Below, in pieces: positions 33,022 through 40,286 of a stretch of 64,000 bases of DNA. This DNA is from JBKHXF01 sp046566145. Its GTDB lineage: Bacteria; Actinomycetota; Nitriliruptoria; Nitriliruptorales; Nitriliruptoraceae. A program made the translations under genes and the position numbers. Every line of letters begins with the position of its first letter. Position 1 is the first letter of the stretch. The stretch spans positions 1 through 64,000 of the forward strand of contig JBKHXF010000015.1 in the NCBI GenBank assembly GCA_046566145.1. Direction: 5' to 3'. The notes below the pieces were generated by a model. The model did not search any database. It was not told the DNA's origin and saw only the letters and a list, made by a program, of their open reading frames with translations.

Positions 33022-35816
33022 GCAGCAAGGTTCGCGTCTACGAGTTGGCGAAGGAGACGGGCCTCGAGAACAAGGAGGTCGTCCGTCGCCTCGTCGAGCT
33101 CGGCATCGACGCCAAGACCCATTCCTCCTCGATCTCGTTGGGGGACGCCCAGAAGTTCCGGGAGTCCCTCGGCAAGTCCGAGGACGAGAAGCGCCGTGAG
33201 GCCGAGGAGGCCAAGCGCCGAGAGGCCGAGGAGCTCGAGCGCTACCGACGGATGACGTCGGCGGCACCGCCCGAGCAGAAGAAGGCCGCGAAGGTCCTCC
33301 CGCCCCACCTGCGCAAGCAGCAGGAGGAGCAGGAGGCCGCGGCCGCGTCCGCGGCTGCCCAGGCTCCCGCCGAGGCACCGGCGGCGCCCTCGGAGCCCGA
33401 CACCCCCGCGGCCCCGGCCGAGGTGCCGGCGCCGGCGGCCGAGACCTCCACGCCCGCCGCCGAGAAGCCCGCCGCACCGGCGGCCCCCGCGGCCCCCGGC
33501 GGCGAGACCGGTGGCGACGGCGACGGCACGCCGCGCAAGCGGATGCCCGGCGCCCCGCCCCCGCGGCTGGTCAAGGGCGAGGTGCCCCTGCGCCCCAACC
33601 TGCCCAAGCCGCCCCCGACGGTCACCGGCGAGGCCCCCGAGGCCCGTCGCCGTCCCGACGCCGCCCTGCCCCTCGAGGGCTCCGGCAAGCGGCACATCCC
33701 GCCGCCGGTGAAGTCGGCCCCGGCCCGTCCGCAGCGCCCCGAGGCGCCGGCGGCGCGGGGTGGCCCCGGCGGTGCCCCGGGAGGTCCCGGCGGTCGTGCC
33801 GGTGCGCCCGCACGTGGTGGTCCCGGTGGCGGCGGTCGCCCCGGCTCGCCGTACCGCCAGGGCGCTGGTGCGCCCGGCGGTGGTGCGCCCAACCGCGGCG
33901 GCCCCGGTGGCGGTGGCGCGCCCGGTGGTGGTGGCCCCGGCGGTGGTGGTGGCGGTGGTCCGCGTTCGACCGGCAAGACGCGCCGCAAGGACAAGCGCTC
34001 GCCCCAGGAGCAGGAGCTCGACCGCGCGCCGCGCCTGCGTGACCTGCCCATCGAGGAGCAGATCAAGGTCGACCGTGTCGAGGTCCTGTCGGGCATCACC
34101 GTCGGCGAGCTCGCCGACAAGCTCGACGTGGCCGGTGCCGCGCTCGTCAAGAAGCTGTTCCAGATGGGCGAGATGGTGACGGTGCAGCAGACGCTGCCCG
34201 ACGACACCATCGAGATCCTGGGTGAGGAGCTCGGCTTCTCCGTCTACTTCCTCTCCGACGAGGAGGTCGAGTTCGGCATCGAGGAGCCGGACGACCCGGA
34301 GGCCCTCGAGCCGCGCCCGCCGGTCGTGACCGTCATGGGTCACGTCGACCACGGCAAGACCCTGCTGCTCGACGCCATCCGCTCGACCGACGTCGTGTCG
34401 GGCGAGGCCGGCGGCATCACGCAGCACATCGGCGCCTACCAGGTCAGCCACGAGGGCGAGAAGATCACCTTCATCGACACCCCGGGACACGAGGCGTTCA
34501 CCGCCATGCGTGCCCGCGGTGCGCAGGTGACCGACATCGTCATCCTCGTGGTGGCCGCCGACGACGGCGTCATGCCGCAGACCATCGAGGCGATCAACCA
34601 CGCGAAGGCCGCCGAGGTCCCGATCGTGGTCGCGATCAACAAGATGGACAAGGAGGAGGCCCAGCCCGACAAGGTCAAGGGCCAGCTCACCGAGTTCGGC
34701 CTCGTGGCCGAGGAGTACGGCGGCGAGACCCCGATGGTCCCGGTGTCGGCGAAGAGCCGGCTCGGACTGTCGGACCTGCTCGAGATCCTCACCATCCAGG
34801 CCGAGCTCCTCGAGCTCAAGGCGAACCCGCGGAAGGCCGCGCGTGGCCGCGTCGTCGAGGCACACCTCGACCGGGGTCGCGGTCCGGTCGCCACCGTCCT
34901 GGTCCAGGCCGGCACGCTCAAGCGCGGCGAGATCCTCGTCGCGGGCGAGGCCGACGGCCGCATCCGTGCGATGTTCGACGAGCACGGCACCCAGCTCCAG
35001 GAGGCCGGTCCCGGCACCCCGGTGCAGGTGCTCGGCATGAACGAGGTGCCGGAGGCCGGCGACGAGTTCCGCGTCGTCACCACCGAGCGCGAGGCCCGCG
35101 ACATCGCGGAGCGTCGCCAGGAGCGCCACCGCCGCGCCGAGCTGGCCGAGCAGTCGCGTCCGAAGACCCTCGAGGACCTCACCGCGGAGGTGCAGGCCGG
35201 CGAGAAGGCGACGCTCAACGTCATGATCAAGGCCGACGTCTCCGGTTCCGCCGAGGCGCTCGAGAGCTCGCTCACCAAGCTCGAGCTCGACGAGGTCCAG
35301 GTCCGGGTCATCTCCAAGGGCGTCGGCGCGGTCAACAAGTCCGACGTGATGCTCGCCGAGACCTCCGACGCGATCCTCGTGGCGTTCAACGTCCGTCCGG
35401 ACGCCAACGCCCGCGAGGAGCTCGACCGCTCGGGCGTCGACCTGCGCACCTACAAGATCATCTACGAGGCCATCGAGGACATCGAGCGCGCCGTCAAGGG
35501 CCTGCTCGCTCCGGAGTTCCGGGAGCAGGTCATCGGTGAGGCCGAGGTCCGCGAGATCTTCAAGGTCCCGAGGATCGGCTTCGTGTTCGGCTGCATGGTC
35601 TCGTCGGGCGTCGCCCGTCGCGAGGCGGGCGTGCGGGTCATCCGCGAGGGCGTCGTGGTCGCCGAGGACGAGCTGAGCTCGCTCCGACGCTTCCAGGACG
35701 ACGTCAAGGAGGTCTCCGCCGGCTACGAGTGCGGCATCGGCCTGCAGAAGTTCCAGGACGTCAAGGAGGGCGACGTCCTCGAGTTCTTCGAGACCGTCGA
35801 GGTGGAGCGGGACTGA
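33018..35816 (+). CDS. infB: Translation initiation factor IF-2
   Basis: IF-2 is the GTPase that brings initiator tRNA to the ribosome. The 932-residue product has an N-terminal KVRVYELAKETGLENKEVVRRL domain, then a low-complexity linker (about 90-330) rich in Ala/Pro and runs of Gly. The IF2-N2 domain follows (ITVGELADKLDVAGAALVKKL). The G domain has GHVDHGKT at 441-448, DTPGHE and NKMD, and domains II-IV complete it. The GTG overlaps ylxR. The Gly-rich DNA (33760-33965) is repetitive, so length variation between strains is likely. Confidence 0.97.
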   Translation: MSSKVRVYELAKETGLENKEVVRRLVELGIDAKTHSSSISLGDAQKFRESLGKSEDEKRREAEEAKRREAEELERYRRMTSAAPPEQKKAAKVLPPHLRKQQEEQEAAAASAAAQAPAEAPAAPSEPDTPAAPAEVPAPAAETSTPAAEKPAAPAAPAAPGGETGGDGDGTPRKRMPGAPPPRLVKGEVPLRPNLPKPPPTVTGEAPEARRRPDAALPLEGSGKRHIPPPVKSAPARPQRPEAPAARGGPGGAPGGPGGRAGAPARGGPGGGGRPGSPYRQGAGAPGGGAPNRGGPGGGGAPGGGGPGGGGGGGPRSTGKTRRKDKRSPQEQELDRAPRLRDLPIEEQIKVDRVEVLSGITVGELADKLDVAGAALVKKLFQMGEMVTVQQTLPDDTIEILGEELGFSVYFLSDEEVEFGIEEPDDPEALEPRPPVVTVMGHVDHGKTLLLDAIRSTDVVSGEAGGITQHIGAYQVSHEGEKITFIDTPGHEAFTAMRARGAQVTDIVILVVAADDGVMPQTIEAINHAKAAEVPIVVAINKMDKEEAQPDKVKGQLTEFGLVAEEYGGETPMVPVSAKSRLGLSDLLEILTIQAELLELKANPRKAARGRVVEAHLDRGRGPVATVLVQAGTLKRGEILVAGEADGRIRAMFDEHGTQLQEAGPGTPVQVLGMNEVPEAGDEFRVVTTEREARDIAERRQERHRRAELAEQSRPKTLEDLTAEVQAGEKATLNVMIKADVSGSAEALESSLTKLELDEVQVRVISKGVGAVNKSDVMLAETSDAILVAFNVRPDANAREELDRSGVDLRTYKIIYEAIEDIERAVKGLLAPEFREQVIGEAEVREIFKVPRIGFVFGCMVSSGVARREAGVRVIREGVVVAEDELSSLRRFQDDVKEVSAGYECGIGLQKFQDVKEGDVLEFFETVEVERD

Positions 35817-35854
35817 CCGCTCGCCCGTCCGACCAGCGCCGAGGAGGTGCGGCC

Positions 35855-36190
35855 GTGCGCGACGACCCCGGCACCGTCCACGTCGGGGTGGCGCGCATCG
35901 AGCTGCACCTCCCCGGCGTGGACAGCCTCAAGGGCAAGCGCGCGCTGCTGAACCGGGCGCGCGCCGCCCTCCGCAACGACCTCGACGTCTCCGTGGCGGA
36001 GGTCGGCCGACAGGACACCTGGCAGCGCGCCACCCTCGGGGTCGGCGTGGTCGCCTCCAGCGCCGGCGGCGTCGACCGGGTCCTCGACCGCCTGGTCGCC
36101 GTGGTGGAGCGCGACCCCCGCGTCGAGGTGACGCGGACGGTCGTGCAGGTGGACGTGCTGGACCCCGACGAGGGCGAGGAGCTCCGATGA
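35855..36190 (+). CDS. DUF503 family protein (YlxP-like)
   Basis: The 111-residue product matches the DUF503/YlxP family: VHVGVARIELHLPGVDSLKGKRALL, NDLDVSVAEVGRQDTWQRATLGV. The family sits between infB and rbfA in many bacteria and is presumed to act in ribosome biogenesis, without a proven role. The GTG start follows GAGGAGGTG (35841-35849). It overlaps rbfA as ATGA. Confidence 0.9.
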   Translation: MRDDPGTVHVGVARIELHLPGVDSLKGKRALLNRARAALRNDLDVSVAEVGRQDTWQRATLGVGVVASSAGGVDRVLDRLVAVVERDPRVEVTRTVVQVDVLDPDEGEELR

Positions 36191-36579
36191 AGAAGCGCAA
36201 CCCCCGGCTCGACGGCACGGTCCGTGAGGCCCTCGCCGACCTGATCGAGACCGAGCTCGCCGACCCGCGCCTGACCCTGGTGACGCTCACCGAGGTCCAG
36301 GTCAGCCAGGACGCGAAGGAGGCGGTGGTCTTCTACACCACCCTCGACCCCGACCTCGTGTCGGAGCCGCCGGCGCGGACCGGTGGTGACCGCCTCCCCG
36401 AGGCGCACGAGGTGGCGGCCGCCCTCGAGTCGGCCCGTCCGCGCCTGCAGTCGCTGCTCGCGAGGCGGGTCCGGCTGCGCAACACCCCGGTGCTGCGCTT
36501 CGAGGCCGACCCGGTCGCCGACCAGGCGTCCCGCGTCGAGGCGCTGCTGCGGGAGGTCCGTCGCGAGGAGCGCGGGTGA
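36187..36579 (+). CDS. rbfA: Ribosome-binding factor A
   Basis: RbfA is a KH-like protein needed for 16S rRNA 5'-end maturation and cold adaptation. The 130-residue product shows VREALADLIETELADPRLTLVTLTEVQVSQD, AVVFYTTL and a VRLRNTPVLRFEAD segment. Both ends overlap neighbours by 4 bases. The nrnA/DHH phosphoesterase gene that often follows rbfA in actinobacteria is absent here. Confidence 0.95.
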   Translation: MKKRNPRLDGTVREALADLIETELADPRLTLVTLTEVQVSQDAKEAVVFYTTLDPDLVSEPPARTGGDRLPEAHEVAAALESARPRLQSLLARRVRLRNTPVLRFEADPVADQASRVEALLREVRREERG

Positions 36580-37541
36580 GCCCGCGCCGCGACGGCCCCG
36601 ACCTCGACGGCGTCCTCGTCGTCGACAAGCCGGCCGGCATGACCTCGCACGACGTCGTCGCGGTCGTGCGCCGCGCCGCCGGACAGCGCAGGGTCGGTCA
36701 CACCGGGACGCTCGACCCCGACGCGACGGGGGTGCTGGTCGTGTGCCTCGGGCGCGCCACCCGGCTCGTGCGCTTCCTGCAGGCCGGTCGGAAGACCTAC
36801 CACGCCGAGATGGTCCTCGGCCGCACGACCTCGACGCAGGACGCCGCCGGCGAGGTGCTCGCCGAGGTGGACGCCAGCGAGGTCACCGAGGCGCGGCTCT
36901 GCTCGGCGCTCATGCGGTTCGTCGGTGACATCGAGCAGGTCCCCCCGATGGTCAGCGCCCTGAAGGTCGGCGGGGAGCGCCTGCACGAGAAGGCGAGGCG
37001 CGGCGAGGTCGTGGAGCGCGCGCCCCGGCCCGTGACGGTCCACGAGTTGGTCCTGGAGGACTTCACGCCCGGCACCCTGCCGAGCGCGTCGTTCCTGGTG
37101 ACCTGCTCGGCCGGGACCTACGTTCGCACCCTCGCGCACGACGTCGGGGACGTGCTCGGGGTCGGCGGGTCACTGACGGGCCTGCGCCGGCTCGCCAACG
37201 GCGCGTTCACCTCCGACGAGGCCGTGCCGCTGGACGAGGTCCGGGCGCTGGGGGAGCGCGACGCCCTCACCGAGGCGCTGCTCACCGGTCCCGCGATGCT
37301 GCGGGGCCTGCCCCGCGTCGAGGTGCCGGCCGACGAGCTGCCGGCGCTCGCGACCGGTGGGCGCCTCCCCGCCCAGGGCCTCGACGGCCCGTACGCGGTG
37401 GTGTCGGACGACGTCCTGGTGGGCGTCTACGCCGACCAGCGTGGCGCCGGCCGCCCCGAGGTCGTCCTGCTGCGCCCCCAGGACCTCGACCGGGAGGACC
37501 TCGGCCGGGAGGACCTCGACGGTGACGAGGGTGGGACGTGA
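36576..37541 (+). CDS. truB: tRNA pseudouridine55 synthase TruB
   Basis: TruB makes pseudouridine 55 in the T loop of tRNAs. The 321-residue product has GVLVVDKPAGMTSHDVV, the catalytic aspartate in HTGTLDPDATGVLVV, KTYHAEMVLGRTTSTQDA, VPPMVSALKVGGERLHEKARRGE and CSAGTYVRTLAHDVG. A PUA-like C-terminal region and an acidic REDLGREDLDGDEGG tail follow. It overlaps rbfA and ribF by 4 bases each. Confidence 0.96.
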   Translation: MSPRRDGPDLDGVLVVDKPAGMTSHDVVAVVRRAAGQRRVGHTGTLDPDATGVLVVCLGRATRLVRFLQAGRKTYHAEMVLGRTTSTQDAAGEVLAEVDASEVTEARLCSALMRFVGDIEQVPPMVSALKVGGERLHEKARRGEVVERAPRPVTVHELVLEDFTPGTLPSASFLVTCSAGTYVRTLAHDVGDVLGVGGSLTGLRRLANGAFTSDEAVPLDEVRALGERDALTEALLTGPAMLRGLPRVEVPADELPALATGGRLPAQGLDGPYAVVSDDVLVGVYADQRGAGRPEVVLLRPQDLDREDLGREDLDGDEGGT

Positions 37542-38521
37542 CGGACGCGCCGCTCGGGCACGCCCCCGAGGACGTCCCGCCGGCGCCGTCGGTCGTCGCG
37601 ATCGGCGTCTTCGACGGGGTCCACGCGGGGCACCGCGCCGTCCTCGCGCACGCCGCCGGCGTCGCGGCCGACCGCGGCGTGCGCACCGTCGCCGTGACCT
37701 TCGACCGGCACCCGATGGCGGTCGTGCGACCGGAGGCGGCCCCCGCCCTGCTCCAGCCGCTGCGGGCCCGCGTGGCCGCGCTGCGCGCCGCCGGCGCGGA
37801 CGAGGTCGTCGTGCTCACCTTCGACGAGTCGTTCAGCCGGCTGACGCCCGAGGCGTTCGTCGACCGGGTGCTGGTGGGCCCGCTGAGGGCGGTCCACGTC
37901 GTCGTCGGCGCGAACTTCCGCTTCGGGCACCGGGCGGCCGGTGACGTCGACGCGCTGGCGACGCTGGGGGAGGCGCGCGGCTTCACGGTCGACGGCCTGG
38001 ACCTGCTCGCCGACGCGGCGGACGTGGTGTCCTCGACCCGGATCCGCGACGCGGTGGCCCGCGGCGACGTCGTGGCCGCCTCGGAGGCGCTCGGTCGACC
38101 GTTCGAGCTCGAGGGCGAGGTCGTCCACGGCGAGGGACGGGGCCGGACCATCGGCGTCCCGACGGCGAACGTGGCGCCGGCGGCCGGACTGCTCGTCCCC
38201 GCCGGCGGGGTCTACGCCGCCTGGGCCCGCGTCGTGGTCGACGCCGACGGCGCCCCGCTCGACGAGCCGCCGGCGCCGGCGGTGGTCAACATCGGCACGC
38301 GGCCCACGTTCGACGGGGTCGGGGTGTCGGTCGAGGCGCACCTGCTCGACACCGACCGTGACCTGTACGGCTCGACGTTGGCGCTCGCGTTCGTGGCGCG
38401 GCTGCGCGACGAACGACGCTTCGACGGGGTGGAGGACCTGGTGGCGCAGATCCACGCCGACGTCGACGCCGCGCGCGGGGTCCTCGACCCCGGCTCGGCG
38501 ACGCAGCGTCACGACGGGTGA
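37538..38521 (+). CDS. ribF: Bifunctional riboflavin kinase / FAD synthetase
   Basis: RibF converts riboflavin to FMN and then FAD. The 327-residue product has the N-terminal nucleotidyltransferase domain with IGVFDGVHAGHRAVLAH, TFDRHPMAVV, GANFRFGHRAAGD and SSTRIRDAV. The C-terminal kinase domain has GEGRGRTIGVPTANVAP and PAVVNIGTRPTFDG. It ends the truB-ribF unit. FAD is needed by the ThyX-type protein further downstream. Confidence 0.96.
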   Translation: MTDAPLGHAPEDVPPAPSVVAIGVFDGVHAGHRAVLAHAAGVAADRGVRTVAVTFDRHPMAVVRPEAAPALLQPLRARVAALRAAGADEVVVLTFDESFSRLTPEAFVDRVLVGPLRAVHVVVGANFRFGHRAAGDVDALATLGEARGFTVDGLDLLADAADVVSSTRIRDAVARGDVVAASEALGRPFELEGEVVHGEGRGRTIGVPTANVAPAAGLLVPAGGVYAAWARVVVDADGAPLDEPPAPAVVNIGTRPTFDGVGVSVEAHLLDTDRDLYGSTLALAFVARLRDERRFDGVEDLVAQIHADVDAARGVLDPGSATQRHDG

Positions 38522-38541
38522 CGCAGCGGGGCCGGCCGCGG

Positions 38542-38547
38542 TAGCCT
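38542..38547 (+). promoter_or_regulatory. -10 box upstream of the receiver gene
   Basis: TAGCCT at 38542-38547 lies about 75 bases before the start at 38621 and about 55 before the alternative GTG at 38603. Confidence 0.4.
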
Positions 38548-38620
38548 GTCCCCGCACGGGCAACGGGCTCGGGCACACCTCGTCCTCACCTGGAGGGCCG
38601 GGGTGCGGTCGGAGGCGAGC

Positions 38621-38998
38621 GTGAGCGACATCCTGATCGTCGAGGACGACCCCGGCGTCGCCAACATGCTCACGATGACGTTCGCCGTCGAGGGCTACGA
38701 CACCGAGCTCATCGGTGACGGCCGGACGGCGATGGACCGGCTCGCTGGCGAGCCGACCCGGGTCGTCGTGCTCGACGTGATGATGCCCCACATGTCCGGG
38801 TTCGACGTGCTGCAGGCGCTGCGCGCGGACGAGCGGTGGGACGGGACCAAGGTCGTCGTCGCCACCGCCCTGCGGGACGACGAGGACGTGTGGCGCGGCT
38901 GGTCGTCGGGTGCCGACTACTACCTCGTCAAGCCGTTCGACCTCGACCACCTGCGCGACGTCGTCCAGCGGCTGCTCACCGGCGCGCCGGTCGTCTGA
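38621..38998 (+). CDS. Stand-alone response-regulator receiver protein
   Basis: The 125-residue product is a single CheY-like receiver: ILIVEDDPGVA acidic pair, phospho-acceptor Asp in VVVLDVMMPHMSGFDVL, and the Lys in YYLVKPFDLDHL. It has no output domain. GTG 38621 with GGAGG five bases upstream gives the standard receiver start; GTG 38603 would add six residues. No kinase gene is adjacent, and the orphan kinase at 206-1999 is the only candidate in the window. It sits between ribF and rpsO. Confidence 0.88.
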   Translation: MSDILIVEDDPGVANMLTMTFAVEGYDTELIGDGRTAMDRLAGEPTRVVVLDVMMPHMSGFDVLQALRADERWDGTKVVVATALRDDEDVWRGWSSGADYYLVKPFDLDHLRDVVQRLLTGAPVV

Positions 38999-39038
38999 CG
39001 CGCCGGCCGCGGGACCAGCCGGCTCAGGACCAGCCGGC

Positions 39039-39368
39039 TCAGAACCAGCCGAACGACCGGGCCGACTCGAGCACGCGGAACAGCCCGAACACGATCGCCA
39101 CCGCGACGACCGAGCGTCCGACCCAGGCGGGGGTCCGCGCCCGCGGCAGCGCCTCGTGGCCGCCGGGCTCCTCGAGGGCGTGCGTGCCGGCGTCGAGCTC
39201 GGCGAGCAGCTCACGGGCCTCCTCGACCTGGTGGGGGCCGACCAGCAGCCGGTGGGCGTGGACGTACATCGACCCCATCTCGGGGTGGAGGCCACCGGCG
39301 TCGTCGGAGCCCACGACGGCGTCGATGCCGGCGACCTCGAGCGCTGCCCGCTTCAGGTCGGCCTCCAC
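39039..39368 (-). CDS. DUF2007-like protein with C-terminal membrane helix
   Basis: The product (about 109 residues) resembles the DUF2007 'putative signal transducing' family: EADLKRAALEVAGIDAVVGSDD and YVHAHRLLVGPHQVEEARELLAE. A C-terminal hydrophobic helix follows (VGRSVVAVAIVFGLFRVL). The GTG at 39368 is chosen with GGGAG just upstream; no better ATG/GTG exists closer to the promoter, so the true start may differ. A 15-base direct repeat (GACCAGCCGGCTCAG, near 39013-39042) spans the stop codon. It is convergent with the receiver gene. Confidence 0.65.
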   Translation of the reverse strand: MEADLKRAALEVAGIDAVVGSDDAGGLHPEMGSMYVHAHRLLVGPHQVEEARELLAELDAGTHALEEPGGHEALPRARTPAWVGRSVVAVAIVFGLFRVLESARSFGWF

Positions 39369-39498
39369 GCGGCTCCCGGCCGTCCCGGCGACGACGCGCG
39401 AGACGGCGTCGTCGAGGTGGGTGTCGCGTGGGTGGTCGATGGGTGGTCCCCGTGGCGCCGGCGTGCGGGGAGGGTACGCGGCCACCGCACGGGACGGG

Positions 39499-39527
39499 TT
39501 GGCGGCCCGTCCACGTGCCCGTACGCT
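39499..39527 (+). promoter_or_regulatory. rpsO promoter
   Basis: TTGGCG (39499-39504), a 17-base spacer and TACGCT (39522-39527) form a well-spaced promoter. The leader to rpsO is about 160 bases. Confidence 0.6.
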
Positions 39528-39530
39528 GCC

Positions 39531-39546
39531 CGGTGGCGTCCCACCG
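39531..39546 (+). promoter_or_regulatory. Stem-loop at the start of the rpsO leader
   Basis: CGGTGG / CCACCG with the loop CGTC begins within a few bases of the predicted transcription start. It may be part of an S15-binding leader, but the known S15 sites differ between phyla. Confidence 0.4.
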
Positions 39547-39692
39547 TGGGGCGCCCTCGCCGTGCCCGCTCGGGCGTGGGGCTCGTGGCTCCGACCTGGC
39601 AGTCCAGTCCTCGGAGCTCCCCCGATGCCGGCGGTCCGCGCACCCGCGCGTGCCCGCCCACCCGACGTGCAGGACGACACAGGAGAACTCGC

Positions 39693-39965
39693 ATGGCCGT
39701 GGCCCTGCCGGACGACAAGCAGCAGATCATCGAGCGGTTCGCCCGCTCCGAGGGCGACACCGGGTCGCCCGAGGTGCAGGTCGCGCTGCTCACGCAGCGC
39801 ATCTCGCACCTGACCGAGCACCTGAAGGTCCACAAGGGCGACCACCACTCGCGCCGTGGCCTGCTGATGCTGGTCGGTCAGCGTCGCCGCCTGCTGAACT
39901 ACCTCAAGAAGAAGGACATCGAGCGCTACCGCAGCCTCATCGCGGAGCTCGAGCTCCGTCGCTGA
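39693..39965 (+). CDS. rpsO: Ribosomal protein S15 (uS15)
   Basis: The 90-residue product matches S15: IIERFARSEGDTGSPEVQVALLTQRISHLTEHLKVHKGDHHSRRGLLMLVGQRRRLLNYL and an IERYRSLIAELELRR end. The ATG at 39693 follows AGGAGA. It has its own promoter, and a strong hairpin separates it from pnp, the usual next gene. Confidence 0.97.
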   Translation: MAVALPDDKQQIIERFARSEGDTGSPEVQVALLTQRISHLTEHLKVHKGDHHSRRGLLMLVGQRRRLLNYLKKKDIERYRSLIAELELRR

Positions 39966-39978
39966 CGACGTTGGTCCA

Positions 39979-40007
39979 TCGGGCCGGGGAGAACCTCCCC
40001 GGCCCGA
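39979..40007 (+). terminator. rpsO terminator-like hairpin
   Basis: A perfect 13-bp inverted repeat (39979-39991 with 39995-40007) has a 3-base loop and lies 13 bases after rpsO. It could also be a processing site between rpsO and pnp. Confidence 0.6.
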
Positions 40008-40011
40008 CGAC

Positions 40012-40017
40012 TATCCT
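40012..40017 (+). promoter_or_regulatory. -10 box of the pnp leader transcript
   Basis: TATCCT at 40012-40017 would start a leader of about 265 bases before pnp. Confidence 0.4.
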
Positions 40018-40090
40018 CGTCGGCACGGGGCACCGAGCGTGACCGTCGCCCACCACCCCGGCTCGAGACCGCCCACCGCGGGATCGGTCG

Positions 40091-40139
40091 TCAGTGGAGA
40101 CCCGTCGAACCGCACCACCGTTCGACGCGCCCTCACTGA
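40091..40139 (+). promoter_or_regulatory. Two-tier stem-loop in the pnp leader
   Basis: An outer stem TCAGTG / CACTGA (40091-40096 with 40134-40139) encloses an inner perfect 8-bp stem CGTCGAAC / GTTCGACG (40103-40110 with 40120-40127). In E. coli a leader hairpin mediates pnp autoregulation through RNase III; a similar role is possible. Confidence 0.45.
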
Positions 40140-40286
40140 TGCACCGGCCACCGCCCGGGCGGGACGAGCCGGACGACGTGGGTGACGTCACGCGAACCCC
40201 CCGACGCACCAGCGCACCTCGACCCGACCGGGTCGTCGCTGGGCGCGTCGACGCGTACGAGACACACACAGAGAACAGGAGCCCAC

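Larger units (their letters stand above)
39369..39692. other. Gene-free 324-base region upstream of rpsO
   Basis: This stretch holds a minus-strand -10 box TACCCT (39476 to 39471) for the DUF2007-like gene, the rpsO promoter (39499-39527) and the rpsO leader with a short stem-loop at 39531-39546. No further gene was seen. Confidence 0.6.
39966..40286 (+). other. Gene-free 321-base rpsO-pnp intergenic region
   Basis: It contains a hairpin (39979-40007), a -10 box (40012-40017) and a structured pnp leader (40091-40139). The rest up to the ribosome-binding site of pnp shows no gene. Confidence 0.6.

Noticed and set aside
33760..33965. CRISPR-like or minisatellite array
   Set aside because: The repetitive GC-rich DNA encodes the Gly-rich linker of IF-2 in frame; there are no spacers.
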